Below, one piece after another: positions 22,684-32,800 of a DNA stretch of 46,177 nucleotides (positions are counted from its first letter, which is position 1; every line of letters begins with the position of its first letter). This stretch comes from Bacillota bacterium (GTDB lineage Bacteria; Bacillota; Clostridia; Lachnospirales; CAG-274). The notes beneath the pieces are model-generated. The model ran no database searches, had not been told where the DNA came from, and saw only the letters and a program-made list of their open reading frames with translations. The position numbers were made by a program, and so were the translations under genes. The DNA is taken from NCBI GenBank assembly GCA_017460805.1, contig JAFUAF010000033.1:1-46177 (forward strand). Reading direction: 5' to 3'.

Positions 22684-23202
22684 ATGGAAAACGGGCTTAT
22701 ACATATTTACTGCGGTGACGGCAAGGGCAAGACCACGGCAGCAATGGGGCTTGCGCTTCGCTGCTTGGGTAACGGCGGCAAGGTGCTTGTTATGCAGTTT
22801 TTAAAAGACGGCAAAAGCGGGGAAATAAGCGTGTTAAAATCCCTTGGCGCAGAAATTTTGCCCGCATATCCCGATATAAAATTCAGCTTTAAAATGACGG
22901 ACGAAGAAAAGCAAAGGGCGGCGGAGTTTTATACGAATTCGCTTGAAGAGATAAAGGCTAAGGCAAAAGATCATGATATGCTGATCTTGGATGAGATACT
23001 TCATGCCGTAAACCTCGGCTTTATCCCGCTTGAAAGCCTGCTTTCCTTTCTTGAAAACAAGCCTGCAAACCTTGAAGTCGTAATGACGGGCAGAGACCCG
23101 AAAGAAGAACTGCTTAAAAATGCCGATTATATCACGGAAATGAAGAAACTGAAACACCCCTTTGATAAGGGTGTAAAAGCAAGAAAAATGGTCGAGTACT
23201 GA
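22684..23202 (+). CDS. cobA: Cob(I)alamin / cobyrinate adenosyltransferase, CobA/BtuR type
   Basis: 172 residues. Transfers the adenosyl group of ATP to Co(I) corrinoids. The P-loop GDGKGKTTAAMGLALRCLG is at about 11-29; DMLILDEILHAVNLGFI and VVMTGRDPKEELL fit the CobA/BtuR/CobO family. GGAGGGAG precedes the ATG, which directly follows the cobQ stop. It is probably the last gene of the operon; I see no strong terminator behind it. Confidence 0.93.
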   Translation: MENGLIHIYCGDGKGKTTAAMGLALRCLGNGGKVLVMQFLKDGKSGEISVLKSLGAEILPAYPDIKFSFKMTDEEKQRAAEFYTNSLEEIKAKAKDHDMLILDEILHAVNLGFIPLESLLSFLENKPANLEVVMTGRDPKEELLKNADYITEMKKLKHPFDKGVKARKMVEY

Positions 23203-23229
23203 CGGACGATGTGCAAATTTGTAATTCGA

Positions 23230-23258
23230 TTGACAAGTTTTTTGCTTTGTTATATACT
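23230..23258 (+). promoter_or_regulatory. Predicted promoter of the dockerin protein gene
   Basis: TTGACA (23230-23235), 17 bp, TATACT (23253-23258). Confidence 0.75.
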
Positions 23259-23308
23259 TTAAAAATGGATTTTGAATTAAGTATCTGATGCAAAAGGAGT
23301 TAAGGGTA

Positions 23309-25075
23309 ATGAGGAAAATAACACAGCGGATCGTCAGTGCGGTACTTTTTGCAAGTATGATGTTTTCGAGTGTATTTACGGGAAATGTTACTGCCGGACA
23401 GGAAAATGGATTTGAAAAGAAAGACGGGGTCATGTATATCAGGCCCGTTATCGAGGGGCGGGAAAACACGGATGACGAGTCTGTTTCCCCCGAGCTGATA
23501 GGCAGCACGGTCAATATTGATTTTTATCTTGAACAAAATCCGGGGTTTTCATCGGCTACGTTTTATCTGAAGTACGACCCGGATGTTATCAGGGCAAAGT
23601 GCGGAAATATACCAAAGGGACAGGCCGATCTTGACGGTTATGTGACTTATACATATTATCTTGAGGCGGTGGGGCAGGATATCACTTCCCCTCTGTTTGC
23701 AAATTCAAAAATAAATTCACAGATAGCCTATGTGCCCGCCAAAAGTGCGGCCGCGGAATTTGAAGGGGCAGACGGCGTAAAGACGGCGGCACAGCTTGGC
23801 AAGATAAAATTTGCGGGTATGGTGGCCGATACATATGTTGATGAAAACAATCATTTTAAAGCTATTGAGGGCGACGGTAAACTTTTTTCAATGACATTTG
23901 ATGTTATAGGCGAAGGGGATGCCGATATATATGTTGATATAGTCAAATTCGGCTATCCTCCCGTTGCATCTTCAGCAAGCAGTTCGGAAATGGTAATGGA
24001 CCCTATCCCCGTTGAAAATTATCCTAACGGCATTTTTGTCGGCAGTGAGACCACAACGGAAACCACGACCGAAACCACAACGTCAACGACAACGGAAACC
24101 ACAACAGAAACAACGACCAAAACAACAACAACTACAACCGAAACCACAACAGAAACAACGACCAAAACAACAACAACTACAACCGAAACCACGACGGAAA
24201 CCACAACGTCAACGACAACGGAAACCACGACGGAAACCACAACAGAAACAGCGACCGAAACCACGACCGAAACCACAACGTCAACGACAACGGAAACCAC
24301 AACGGAAACAACGACCGAAACAACGGAGACCACAACGGAAACTGCCGCGGAAACAACAACGTATCCGCAAAGCATTGTATATATAAAAAATGTTTTTTCG
24401 GGCAGGTTCGAGGTCTTGGACGGGAAAAATGTACTCAATGACAAACTGTCGCTTGCTGTCGGCGGAAAGATGGCAGCGGACAGCATTGTATTCAACAAGG
24501 GTATGGAAAACGAGCAGATATTCAAGGCTGACGGCATATCAAACAAACTTGTGCTTACGCCGTCCGACGGCAATTTCACTTCTGACGGCGCGGTCATAGG
24601 AAATACGCTCGGACAGGCTGCCTGCGGCGAGTATATTATTGAAGTAAACGCAAAACAAAGGGGAAGTCTTACGGTCTATGCCGCAGCACCCGACAAAACC
24701 GTTGTACTGGTAAATTCGGATGGGGAGATAGCAGATGCGGGCGTTATAACGGCCGAAAGCGAGGACTCTGTTTATGTGCCGAAACTGAATGTGCCGAAAG
24801 CGGGAATATACAAAGTGCTTATATCCGACAGAACATCATCCGTTGATCTGTATGCGATCGATTTTAAATACAGTATAGATGATGAATCTAAGGCGGATAT
24901 AGACAATGACGGTCTTGTTACGGCTCATGATGCGGAACTGCTGCTGAAAAAGCTGTGCGGGATACCTGCGGAACGGTCTGTTTCCGAAAAAGATACGGAT
25001 GATAGCGATTCGTTTGATATACTTGATATAATCGCGATAGAAGAAGTACTTGCAAACAAGGAAAATGCAAGCTGA
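23309..25075 (+). CDS. Secreted cohesin-like, Thr-rich-linker, dockerin protein
   Basis: 588 residues. A signal peptide (about 1-30) is followed by a cohesin-like beta-sandwich (about 40-225; [20 protein letters not shown] is typical of cohesin and related scaffold modules). A low-complexity linker of Thr-Thr-Thr-Glu units (about 246-352), a beta-rich domain (about 355-515) and a C-terminal type I dockerin (about 528-588) come next. The first Ca2+ loop is [20 protein letters not shown]; the second, [17 protein letters not shown], is partly degenerate. ATG 23309 has GGAG nine bases before it; an upstream ATG at 23288 overlaps that site. It may join a cellulosome-like or wall complex. No enzyme domain is seen. 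Confidence 0.82.
   Translation: MRKITQRIVSAVLFASMMFSSVFTGNVTAGQENGFEKKDGVMYIRPVIEGRENTDDESVSPELIGSTVNIDFYLEQNPGFSSATFYLKYDPDVIRAKCGNIPKGQADLDGYVTYTYYLEAVGQDITSPLFANSKINSQIAYVPAKSAAAEFEGADGVKTAAQLGKIKFAGMVADTYVDENNHFKAIEGDGKLFSMTFDVIGEGDADIYVDIVKFGYPPVASSASSSEMVMDPIPVENYPNGIFVGSETTTETTTETTTSTTTETTTETTTKTTTTTTETTTETTTKTTTTTTETTTETTTSTTTETTTETTTETATETTTETTTSTTTETTTETTTETTETTTETAAETTTYPQSIVYIKNVFSGRFEVLDGKNVLNDKLSLAVGGKMAADSIVFNKGMENEQIFKADGISNKLVLTPSDGNFTSDGAVIGNTLGQAACGEYIIEVNAKQRGSLTVYAAAPDKTVVLVNSDGEIADAGVITAESEDSVYVPKLNVPKAGIYKVLISDRTSSVDLYAIDFKYSIDDESKADIDNDGLVTAHDAELLLKKLCGIPAERSVSEKDTDDSDSFDILDIIAIEEVLANKENAS
24047..24363 (+). repeat. Low-complexity Thr/Glu codon repeat
   Basis: About 106 codons of ACN triplets broken by GAA/GAG, AAA and TCA, giving [15 protein letters not shown]-like protein. 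Two nearly identical blocks (near 24100 and 24145) show recent expansion or slippage. Confidence 0.9.
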
Positions 25076-25084
25076 ATATACAAA

Positions 25085-25152
25085 ACTTGCAAAATTTTTA
25101 AAATTTTATAAAAAAATGCTTGACTTTTGCAAGAAATTGATTTATACTTGCA
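25085..25152 (+). promoter_or_regulatory. glnA promoter with three ACTTGCA-type motifs
   Basis: -35 TTGACT (25120-25125), 17 bp, -10 TATACT (25143-25148). ACTTGCAAAA lies at 25085-25094, the inverted TTTTGCAAG at 25125-25133 in the spacer, and ACTTGCAT at 25146-25153 over the -10. The same words surround the gltB promoter, suggesting a shared operator. Confidence 0.65.
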
Positions 25153-25160
25153 TTATAACA

Positions 25161-25203
25161 AAGGCGTTAGACATATACCGGTGTATGTCTGATGCCTTTT
25201 TTT
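25161..25203 (+). terminator. Terminator-like attenuator hairpin at the 5' end of the glnA transcript
   Basis: A continuous 16-bp stem (25161-25176 with 25183-25198, three G-U pairs) with hexaloop ACCGGT and seven Ts (25197-25203). It begins about 6 nt after the expected start site and ends 35 bp before the glnA ATG, so it would stop glnA transcription unless relieved. It could instead terminate the upstream dockerin gene. Confidence 0.75.
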
Positions 25204-25238
25204 ATCTTAAAAAGTATTTTATAAAAGGAGTGTTTAAT

Positions 25239-26567
25239 ATGAGTATGACAAAGGAACAAATTCTAAAGGAATGTATAGAAAAGGATGTAGAATTTATCCG
25301 TTTGCAGTTTATTGATGTTATGGGTATCCCGAAAAATGTTGCCATAACTTTTTCACAGCTTGAAAAGATACTTGATGACGGCATGATGTTTGACGGTTCG
25401 TCAATAGAGGGTTTTGCAAGAATAGAGGAGTCGGATATGTATTTAAGACCCGACCTCGACACTTTTGTTATCTATCCATGGAGACCGCAGAACGGCAAGG
25501 TGGCACGTTTTATCTGTGATGTATATACACCCGACGGAGAGCCTTTCCCGGGCTGCCCAAGAGGTATTTTAAAGAAAGTGCTTAAAGAAGCGGAAGAAAT
25601 GGGCTATGATTTCAATGTCGGCAACGAATGTGAGTTCTTCCTTTTTCAGACCGACGAAAACGGCAGACCCACAACAAAGACGAATGACGAGGCGGGTTAT
25701 TTCGACCTTGACCCCGTTGACCTTGGCACGGATGCAAGGCGTGATATCTGCCTTACGCTTGAAGAAATGGGCTTTGAGATAGAGGCATCCCACCACGAGG
25801 TCGCAGAGGGTCAGCATGAGATCGACTTTAAGTACGCAAATGCTTTAAAGACGGCGGATAATGTAGCGGCATTCAGACTGGTAGTAAAGACTATCGCAAA
25901 GAAGTACGGCCTGCACGCGACCTTTATGCCAAAGCCTATCTTCGGTATCAACGGTTCGGGTATGCACACAAATATGTCACTTTTCAAGGACGGCAAGAAC
26001 GCATTTTACGATCCCGCCGACCCCGTAGGTCTTTCAAAAACGGCTTACAGTTTTATTGCGGGTGTTTTAAAGCACGTTGCGGGCTTCACGGCAGTTACAA
26101 ACCCGCTTGTAAACAGCTATAAGAGACTTGTGCCCGGTTATGAAGCACCCTGTTATATTGCATGGTCGGCATCAAACAGAACGGATATCATCCGTATCCC
26201 CGCTTCAAGAGGTGCGGGCACAAGAGTGGAATTAAGAAGCCCCGACCCCTCCACAAACCCGTATTTATGCCTTGCAGTCTGCCTGGCTGCGGGTCTTGAC
26301 GGCATCAAAAACAATTTGCCCGCACCCGAAAGTGTTGATATCAACCTTTTCCGTTCCACACAGGAAGAAAGAGATGCTCTCGGCGTAAAAAATCTTCCGG
26401 GCAGCCTTTACGAAGCAATCGTTGCTATGGAGCAGGACGGTCTTGTCAAGGAAGTTCTCGGCGAACATTGCTACAATGCTTTTGTAAAGTCAAAAAAGGC
26501 GGAGTGGGATCAGTTCAGAATGTTTGTAAGTCAATGGGAGCTTAACAATTATCTTTCTACTTATTAA
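25239..26567 (+). CDS. glnA: Glutamine synthetase, type I
   Basis: 442 residues, the length of Firmicutes-type GSI-alpha, usually not adenylylated. Makes glutamine from glutamate, ammonia and ATP. Signatures: [34 protein letters not shown] (beta-grasp), NECEFFLF and [15 protein letters not shown] (metal ligands), [12 protein letters not shown], and [13 protein letters not shown]. The start at 25239 has AAAGGAG nine bases upstream; the open frame extends further but without a ribosome site. It is followed 37 bp later by amt, with no terminator between them. Confidence 0.96.
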   Translation: MSMTKEQILKECIEKDVEFIRLQFIDVMGIPKNVAITFSQLEKILDDGMMFDGSSIEGFARIEESDMYLRPDLDTFVIYPWRPQNGKVARFICDVYTPDGEPFPGCPRGILKKVLKEAEEMGYDFNVGNECEFFLFQTDENGRPTTKTNDEAGYFDLDPVDLGTDARRDICLTLEEMGFEIEASHHEVAEGQHEIDFKYANALKTADNVAAFRLVVKTIAKKYGLHATFMPKPIFGINGSGMHTNMSLFKDGKNAFYDPADPVGLSKTAYSFIAGVLKHVAGFTAVTNPLVNSYKRLVPGYEAPCYIAWSASNRTDIIRIPASRGAGTRVELRSPDPSTNPYLCLAVCLAAGLDGIKNNLPAPESVDINLFRSTQEERDALGVKNLPGSLYEAIVAMEQDGLVKEVLGEHCYNAFVKSKKAEWDQFRMFVSQWELNNYLSTY

Positions 26568-26604
26568 AAATAAAAAAGAGTTTTGAAATTTGGGAGTGAT
26601 GTAT

Positions 26605-28329
26605 ATGACAAACTTTTCGGCACTTGATACTATTTGGCTTATTCTCGGCGCGGTACTCGTCTACTGGATGCAGGCGGGCTTCGCAATGGTCGAGGCGGGC
26701 TTTACCCGTGCTAAAAATGCGGGCAATATCATTATGAAAAACCTTATGGACTTTGTTCTCGGCTCGATAGCGTATTGGATAATAGGCTACGGAATCATGT
26801 TCGGCGGGCTTAACAGTATTTTCGGCGGTATTGACTTTTTCTCACGCGGAAGCTATGATACGGGCAGCGTACCGTTTTGGGTGCATTTTATGTTCAATAC
26901 CGTATTCTGTGCAACTTCCGCAACTATCGTTTCGGGTGCAATGGCAGAGAGAACAAAATTCATCTCGTATCTTGTTTATTCGCTTGTGATAAGTGCTTTT
27001 ATCTATCCGTTTGAAGCACATTGGATATGGGGCGGCGGTTGGTTAAGCACGCTGACTATCGGCTCATGGACGGGTTTCCATGATTATGCGGGCTCGACTG
27101 TTGTTCACATGGTCGGCGGCATTTCCGCACTTATCGGCGCAAAAATTCTCGGACCCCGTATCGGCAAGTATGACGAAAACGGCAAGGCAAGGGCTATACC
27201 CGGTCACAACCTTACAATAGGCGCACTTGGCGTATTCATTTTATGGATGGGCTGGTTTGGTTTCAACCCCGCCTCAAGCTACGGTCTTTCTTCTTACGAG
27301 CAGGGCTGCGAGGTCGGCAATGTGTTTATGACGACAAATATTGCGGCTTGTATGGCAACACTTGTTACAATGATATTTACATGGATAAAGTACGGCAAGC
27401 CCGATGTTTCCATGACGCTTAACGGCTCTCTTGCGGGTCTTGTGGCAATAACCGCGGGCTGTGCGGCTGTAGATCCATGGGCTGCGGCTATCATCGGTGC
27501 AATTTCGGGTATAATTATCGTACTTGCCGTAGAATTTATAGATAACAAACTTAAAATAGACGACCCCGTGGGAGCTGTTGCGGTACACGGCGCAAACGGT
27601 CTTTTCGGCTCGATATGTGTGGGTCTGTTTGCCCGTGACGGCGGTCTTTTTACAACAGGCAGCATTGACAGAACACTTGTTCAGCTTGTGGGTGTTGCGG
27701 CTGTAATAGCTTTTGTTGCGGTCACAATGACAATAGTTTTTCTTATTATTAAGCATACTATCGGTTTGAGAGTTACGGCGGAAGAAGAGATTGTCGGCCT
27801 TGATGCGCTTGAACACGGCCTTGCATCTTCTTATGCGGACTTTATGCCGATGCCCGGTGCAGGAAACCTGTTTGCGGGCAGCACGACTTCTCCGTCCGAA
27901 AAAGTATCTTCCGATATAGCCGTTCCCGTTCAGGTAATGAGCGACCCCGCACCCATAGCAGGCGATATAAAGATGCACAAGGTTGAGATCATCTGTAAAA
28001 TGGATAAGTTTGAGGGTTTGAAAAAATCACTTGAAAATGTGGGAATTACGGGTATGACCGTTGTAAATGCAATGGGCTGCGGCGTACAGAAAGGCCACTT
28101 TAAAAAGTACCGCGGCGCCGATGTCGAGGTAACACTTTTGCCTAAGATAAAAGTGGAAGTGGTGGTTGCAAAAGTACCCGTTGCCGATGTTATTGCGGCG
28201 GCTAAAAAGGCTCTTTATACGGGCAATATCGGCGACGGTAAGATATTCGTTTACGGCATCGACGAATGTGTGAAAGTAAGAACGGGCGAAAGCGGCGTAC
28301 TTGCTTTGCAGGGCGATGACCAGTTTTAA
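26605..28329 (+). CDS. amt: Ammonium transporter fused to a P-II regulatory domain
   Basis: 574 residues. The first ~420 are an Amt channel (AGFAMVEAGFTRAKNAGNII, GAMAERTKFISYLVYS, the twin-His region FHDYAGSTVVHMVGG and DDPVGAVAVHGANGLFGSI). After a ~40-residue linker, a complete P-II domain follows (HKVEIICKMDKFEGLKKSLE to GDGKIFVYGIDECVKVRTGE). In the T-loop, KYRGADVEVTLLPK has no Tyr at the uridylylation position, so gating probably relies on ATP/ADP and 2-oxoglutarate. ATG 26605 has GGGAG eight bases upstream. It is cotranscribed with glnA. Confidence 0.94.
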   Translation: MTNFSALDTIWLILGAVLVYWMQAGFAMVEAGFTRAKNAGNIIMKNLMDFVLGSIAYWIIGYGIMFGGLNSIFGGIDFFSRGSYDTGSVPFWVHFMFNTVFCATSATIVSGAMAERTKFISYLVYSLVISAFIYPFEAHWIWGGGWLSTLTIGSWTGFHDYAGSTVVHMVGGISALIGAKILGPRIGKYDENGKARAIPGHNLTIGALGVFILWMGWFGFNPASSYGLSSYEQGCEVGNVFMTTNIAACMATLVTMIFTWIKYGKPDVSMTLNGSLAGLVAITAGCAAVDPWAAAIIGAISGIIIVLAVEFIDNKLKIDDPVGAVAVHGANGLFGSICVGLFARDGGLFTTGSIDRTLVQLVGVAAVIAFVAVTMTIVFLIIKHTIGLRVTAEEEIVGLDALEHGLASSYADFMPMPGAGNLFAGSTTSPSEKVSSDIAVPVQVMSDPAPIAGDIKMHKVEIICKMDKFEGLKKSLENVGITGMTVVNAMGCGVQKGHFKKYRGADVEVTLLPKIKVEVVVAKVPVADVIAAAKKALYTGNIGDGKIFVYGIDECVKVRTGESGVLALQGDDQF

Positions 28330-28366
28330 GTTTTAAATTTAAATATAAGTATCTCTCCGATGCAGT

Positions 28367-28401
28367 AAAATGGGGCCTGTGATATGCAGACCCCGTTTTT
28401 T
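28367..28401 (+). terminator. Terminator after amt
   Basis: AAAATGGGG (28367-28375) pairs with CCCCGTTTT (28391-28399), with inner CTG/CAG, then a T run. It may also serve the convergent BASS gene. Confidence 0.85.
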
Positions 28402-28432
28402 GCTGAAGTTTCGCTTTTCATAATTTTCTGAT

Positions 28433-29356
28433 TTACTTTAGTTTTTTGAATACAGCCGCAAGCATTGCGCCCGATATATTATGCCATACCGAGAATATCG
28501 CACCGGGGACTGTTGCCATAGACATATCGGGAAATGCCGAACCCGCAAGCGTTGCTGCAAGCCCCGAATTTTGCATACCTATTTCCACAGCAACGGCCTT
28601 TTTGCGTGCAATATCCATTTTAAACACTTTTCCTATGCCGTAGCCGCAAAGATAACCGAGAATGTTGTGAAGTATAACTACCGCAAAAATGACCGCCCCT
28701 GTTGAGAGAATCTTTGCGGAATTGTGTGATACAATAGCCGCAACTATAAGGCAGATAGCAATTACCGAAACAGACGGCAGTATATCCTTTGCCTTTTGTG
28801 TGAATTTTCCGAAAAATCTGTTTATAATTATTCCGAGACCTATCGGAACAATAACGACCTTTATTATTGACAGAAACATTGCAAGTACGTCAACATTCAC
28901 ACTTGTTTTTAAAAACAGGTAGGTCAATGCGGGAGTGAGAAACGGCGCAAGCAAGGTATTGACACTTGTCATACCGACGGAAAGCGCAACATCCCCCTCG
29001 GATAAATATGTGATAACATTGCTTGATGTACCGCCCGGGCAAGTGCCGACAAGAATAACACCGACCATAAGTTCATCATCCAATCCAAACAGCCTTCCAA
29101 GTAAAAAAGCAAGCAGCGGCATTATTAAAAACTGCGATACACAGCCGACAATAACATCCTTCGGCCTTGAAAACACGACTGTAAAATCGCTTGTTTTCAT
29201 CGTCAGCCCCATACCGAACATTACCGTCATCAAAAGATAGTTTACCCAGCCTGTCTGTATCCAAAGGCAGCTTTGCGGAACAAACAGCGCAAGTGCCGCA
29301 ACAAAAAGCACCGCGGCCGCCATATATTTTCCTATAAAATTGCTTATTGTTTTCAT
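28433..29356 (-). CDS. Bile acid:sodium symporter (BASS) family transporter
   Basis: 307 residues with about nine to ten membrane helices. The family segments are FGMGLTMKTSDFTVVFSRPK, GCVSQFLIMPLLAF, GTCPGGTSSNVITYLSEGDV (the substrate and Na+ crossover motif) and VEIGMQNSGLAATLAG. Members carry bile acids, pantoate, pyruvate or other organic anions with Na+; the substrate cannot be told here. GAGGAAG lies before the ATG. The gene is alone on the minus strand between two nitrogen operons. Confidence 0.9.
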   Translation of the reverse strand: MKTISNFIGKYMAAAVLFVAALALFVPQSCLWIQTGWVNYLLMTVMFGMGLTMKTSDFTVVFSRPKDVIVGCVSQFLIMPLLAFLLGRLFGLDDELMVGVILVGTCPGGTSSNVITYLSEGDVALSVGMTSVNTLLAPFLTPALTYLFLKTSVNVDVLAMFLSIIKVVIVPIGLGIIINRFFGKFTQKAKDILPSVSVIAICLIVAAIVSHNSAKILSTGAVIFAVVILHNILGYLCGYGIGKVFKMDIARKKAVAVEIGMQNSGLAATLAGSAFPDMSMATVPGAIFSVWHNISGAMLAAVFKKLK

Positions 29357-29605
29357 GTTTTCTTCCTCATGTATGGCTTCTGTACATCTGTTTTCTCTGT
29401 TATATTTTATGCGCCATTCTGCGTATCAAAACGGTCACACAGGGGTGGTTTTCTGTATGATCTTCACGTAAAACAACTATTCAAATAAATTATAACAGAC
29501 AGTACATCTTACTGCAACGATTTTTTTGAAATAACACGAATTTCACGGGGAAATTACCGATAAGAAAGTAAAAAACAGGAAGTGTCCTTGATTTTTGACT
29601 CAAAA

Positions 29606-29740
29606 TGCAAGCGGATATTAGAGAAACTTGCAAAAATTATGTCTATTTCGGGCGAAAACGAGAAAATACAAAAATATTTTGAAATTTTTATAAAAAGTAC
29701 TTGCATTTTTATTTTGGATGTAGTACAATAATTTTGCAAG
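29606..29740 (+). promoter_or_regulatory. gltB promoter with four ACTTGCA-type motifs
   Basis: -35 TTGCAT (29701-29706), 17 bp, -10 TACAAT (29724-29729). Motifs: TGCAAG 29606-29611, ACTTGCAAAA 29626-29635, ACTTGCAT 29699-29706 over the -35, and TTTTGCAAG 29732-29740 at the start site. The region from 29357 to 29605 is AT-rich and shows nothing else I can name. Confidence 0.65.
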
Positions 29741-29857
29741 TTAGTTTAGACTAAAATTCATAATAAGGACAAATAAAGTTAAAAATTTTAAGATTTTGCG
29801 GGATTTATGCAAGATGATACCAAAAACAAATTCAAAAATCAAGAAAGGAATGATACT

Positions 29858-32800
29858 ATGACACAAAACGGTTTACCCCAAAAGCAGGGACTTTATGACC
29901 CTCGTTTTGAGCATGACAACTGCGGTATTGGTTTTATAGCCAATATAAAAGGAAAAAGGTCGCATAAGATAATCAACGATGCGGTGCAGATACTTGAAAA
30001 TCTTGCACATAGGGGCGGTGTAGGCAGCGAGCCCGACACGGGTGACGGTGCGGGTATTCTTATACAGATACCGCATGATTTTATGAAAAAGGTATGTGCA
30101 AATGAAGCCATAGCTTTGCCCGATGAGGGGGATTACGGTGTCGGTATGCTTTTTCTTTCGCCCGATGTTGAAACGCGCACCCAAAGCCTTAAAACGCTTG
30201 CGGGCATCATTTCCGAAGAGGGTATGGAATATCTCGGTATGCGTGAAGTGCCGACTTATGCAAAGTGCATAGGCGAAAGCGCAAGAACCGCCATGCCCCG
30301 CATAGTGCAGATCTTCATCAAGCGCCCCGAAGATGCAAAAAAGGGACTTGAATTTGAAAGAAAGCTCTACCTTGTTTTAAAACGCTCCGAAAAAGAGATA
30401 AGGGGCACGGGCAGCGACCCGTATTTCTATTTTGCATCTCTTTCGTCAAGAACGATAGTTTACAAGGGTATGCTCACACCCGATCAGGTGACGCGTTTCT
30501 ATCTCGATTTGATGGATCTTGATATGCAGACGGCTATTGCGCTTGTACACAGCCGTTTTTCCACCAATACTTTCCCAAGCTGGGAAAGGGCGCACCCCAA
30601 CCGCTATCTTATCCATAACGGCGAGATAAACACCATAAGGGGCAATGTAAACTGGACACACGCAAGGGAAAAGATTTTTGAAACGGACATTTTCGGTGAG
30701 GATATAAGCAAGATATACCCCGTTATAAATGAGGACGGCTCGGACTCCGCAATGCTTGACAACTATATCCAGATGCTTGAACTTGCGGGCTTTTCGCTGC
30801 CGAAGGCAATAATGATGGCTGTGCCCGAGCCGTGGGAAAACGACAAAAGCATGGATGCTGCAAAGAGAGCGTTCTATGAATACAACTCCACAACGGGTGA
30901 AGCGTGGGACGGCCCTGCGGCAGTCGGTTTTACAAACGGAACGCTTGTCGGTGCCGTGCTCGACAGAAACGGTCTGCGCCCCGCACGTTATTATGTGACG
31001 GACGACGATACCGTTATTCTTTCTTCGGAAGTCGGCGTTTTGAATGTTCCCGAAGATAAAATAATTGAGAAAAAACGCCTTGAACCCGGAAAGATGCTGC
31101 TTATCGACACAGAAGCGGGCAGGATAATACCCGATGAAGAAATAAAAAATACGGTATCTTCCGAATTCCCTTACGAAAAATGGGTAAAGGAAAATATGCT
31201 TGATATAGACAATATCCACTCGGGCAGAAAGGGCGGTCTTTGGGCTGACCTTGCGGCGGATATGCGCGAGGAGGTAATGAAGCACCCCTACGGCGAACTT
31301 ATGGCAAACCGCCTTATTGAGATAGAAAATCTTTTTGTAAACAAGGAAAACGATTTTGATACGGATATCCCGCTGCTTACCCGTCAGAAAGCCTTTGGCT
31401 ATACCTGGGAAGATGTGGATATGACTTTGAAAGGCATTGTTGAAACGGGCGAAGACCCAATTACCGCAATGGGTACGGACACGCCGCTTGCCTGCCTTTC
31501 GGATAAGCCGCAGCTTTTGTACAACTATTTCAAACAGCTTTTTGCACAGGTCACAAACCCGCCTATAGATGCTATCCGCGAGGAGATAGTTACGGGTACG
31601 GATATTTATCTCGGCGGCGAAAGAAATCTGCTTGAACCCAAGGGCAGAAACTGCCGCAGGATAAGATGCGCATCTCCCATACTTACAAACAAGCAGTTAC
31701 AGGCGCTTAAAACCATTGACGAGCAGGATTTTAAGGCCGTTACCATTTCTATTCTCTATGACCCCGCAGAAAAAGAGGGGCTTTCAAATGCGATAGAAAA
31801 TATTTTTAAGGCTGTCGATATTGCCATTGAAAACAAATACAATATTATTGTACTTTCGGATAAGGGCGTAAATGCGCAGAAATGTGCTATTCCTGCTTTG
31901 CTTGCGGGTGCGGGTCTGCATCATCATCTTATAAGAAAAGGCACAAGAATGAAAGTCAGCATTGTGCTTGAAACGGGCGAGCCGAGAGAGGTACATCATT
32001 TTGCGGTGCTGCTGGGCTACGGCATAAACGCTATAGCTCCGTATCTTGTATACGAGACCCTTGAAGATATGGCGAAAAACGAAAGCATTACAAAGTCGGC
32101 GGACGAGGCTGTTTCAACTTATATAAATGCGGTAACACACGGCATTGTAAAAATAATGAGCAAAATGGGTATCTCGACCGTTCAGAGTTATATGGGTGCG
32201 CAGATATTTGAGGCACTTGGCATAAGCAAGCGCGTTGTGGACAGATTTTTTACGGGTACGGCGACACGTATCGGCGGCATAACAATGAAGCATATCGCAA
32301 AAGAAGCACAGATGCGGCATGAAAATGCTTTTAAGCCGCAGACGGAGAATGACGCTCTCGAAGCGGGCGGCGACTACAAGTGGAGACGCGGCGGGGAATA
32401 CCATATGTATAACCCGAAGAGCATTTATCTTTTGCAGAAAGCCTGCCGCGAGGGCGACTACAAACTTTACAAAGAGTTTGCGAATATGATGAATGACACA
32501 AACGAGCAGCTTTGCACGATAAGGGGTCTGCTCGATATCCGCACGGTCGATAAGCCGATAAACATTGACGAAGTGGAGTCCGTTGAAAGCATTGTAAAGC
32601 GCTTTAAAACGGGTGCTATGAGTTACGGCTCTATCTCAAAGGAAGCGCATGAGTGTATGGCTATTGCCATGAACCGCCTGGGCGGCAAGTCAAACAGCGG
32701 CGAGGGCGGCGAGGAAGCCGAGCGCTTTACACCCGACGAAAACGGCGATTTAAGACGTTCCGCTATCAAACAGGTAGCTTCGGGTCGTTTTGGTGTAACG

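Noticed and set aside
24019-24597. Long minus-strand ORF opposite the Thr-rich linker (Val/Ser repeats)
   Set aside because: It is a shadow of the ACN repeat read in reverse. It has no ribosome site, and the plus-strand protein has a signal peptide and known domains.
29741-29754. ANTAR-type hairpin in the gltB leader
   Set aside because: TTAGT/ACTAA closes a 4-nt loop, not a hexaloop, and no terminator follows.
30446-31285. 279-residue minus-strand ORF inside gltB
   Set aside because: It is antisense to a well-conserved gene, has biased composition typical of shadow frames and no recognisable domain.
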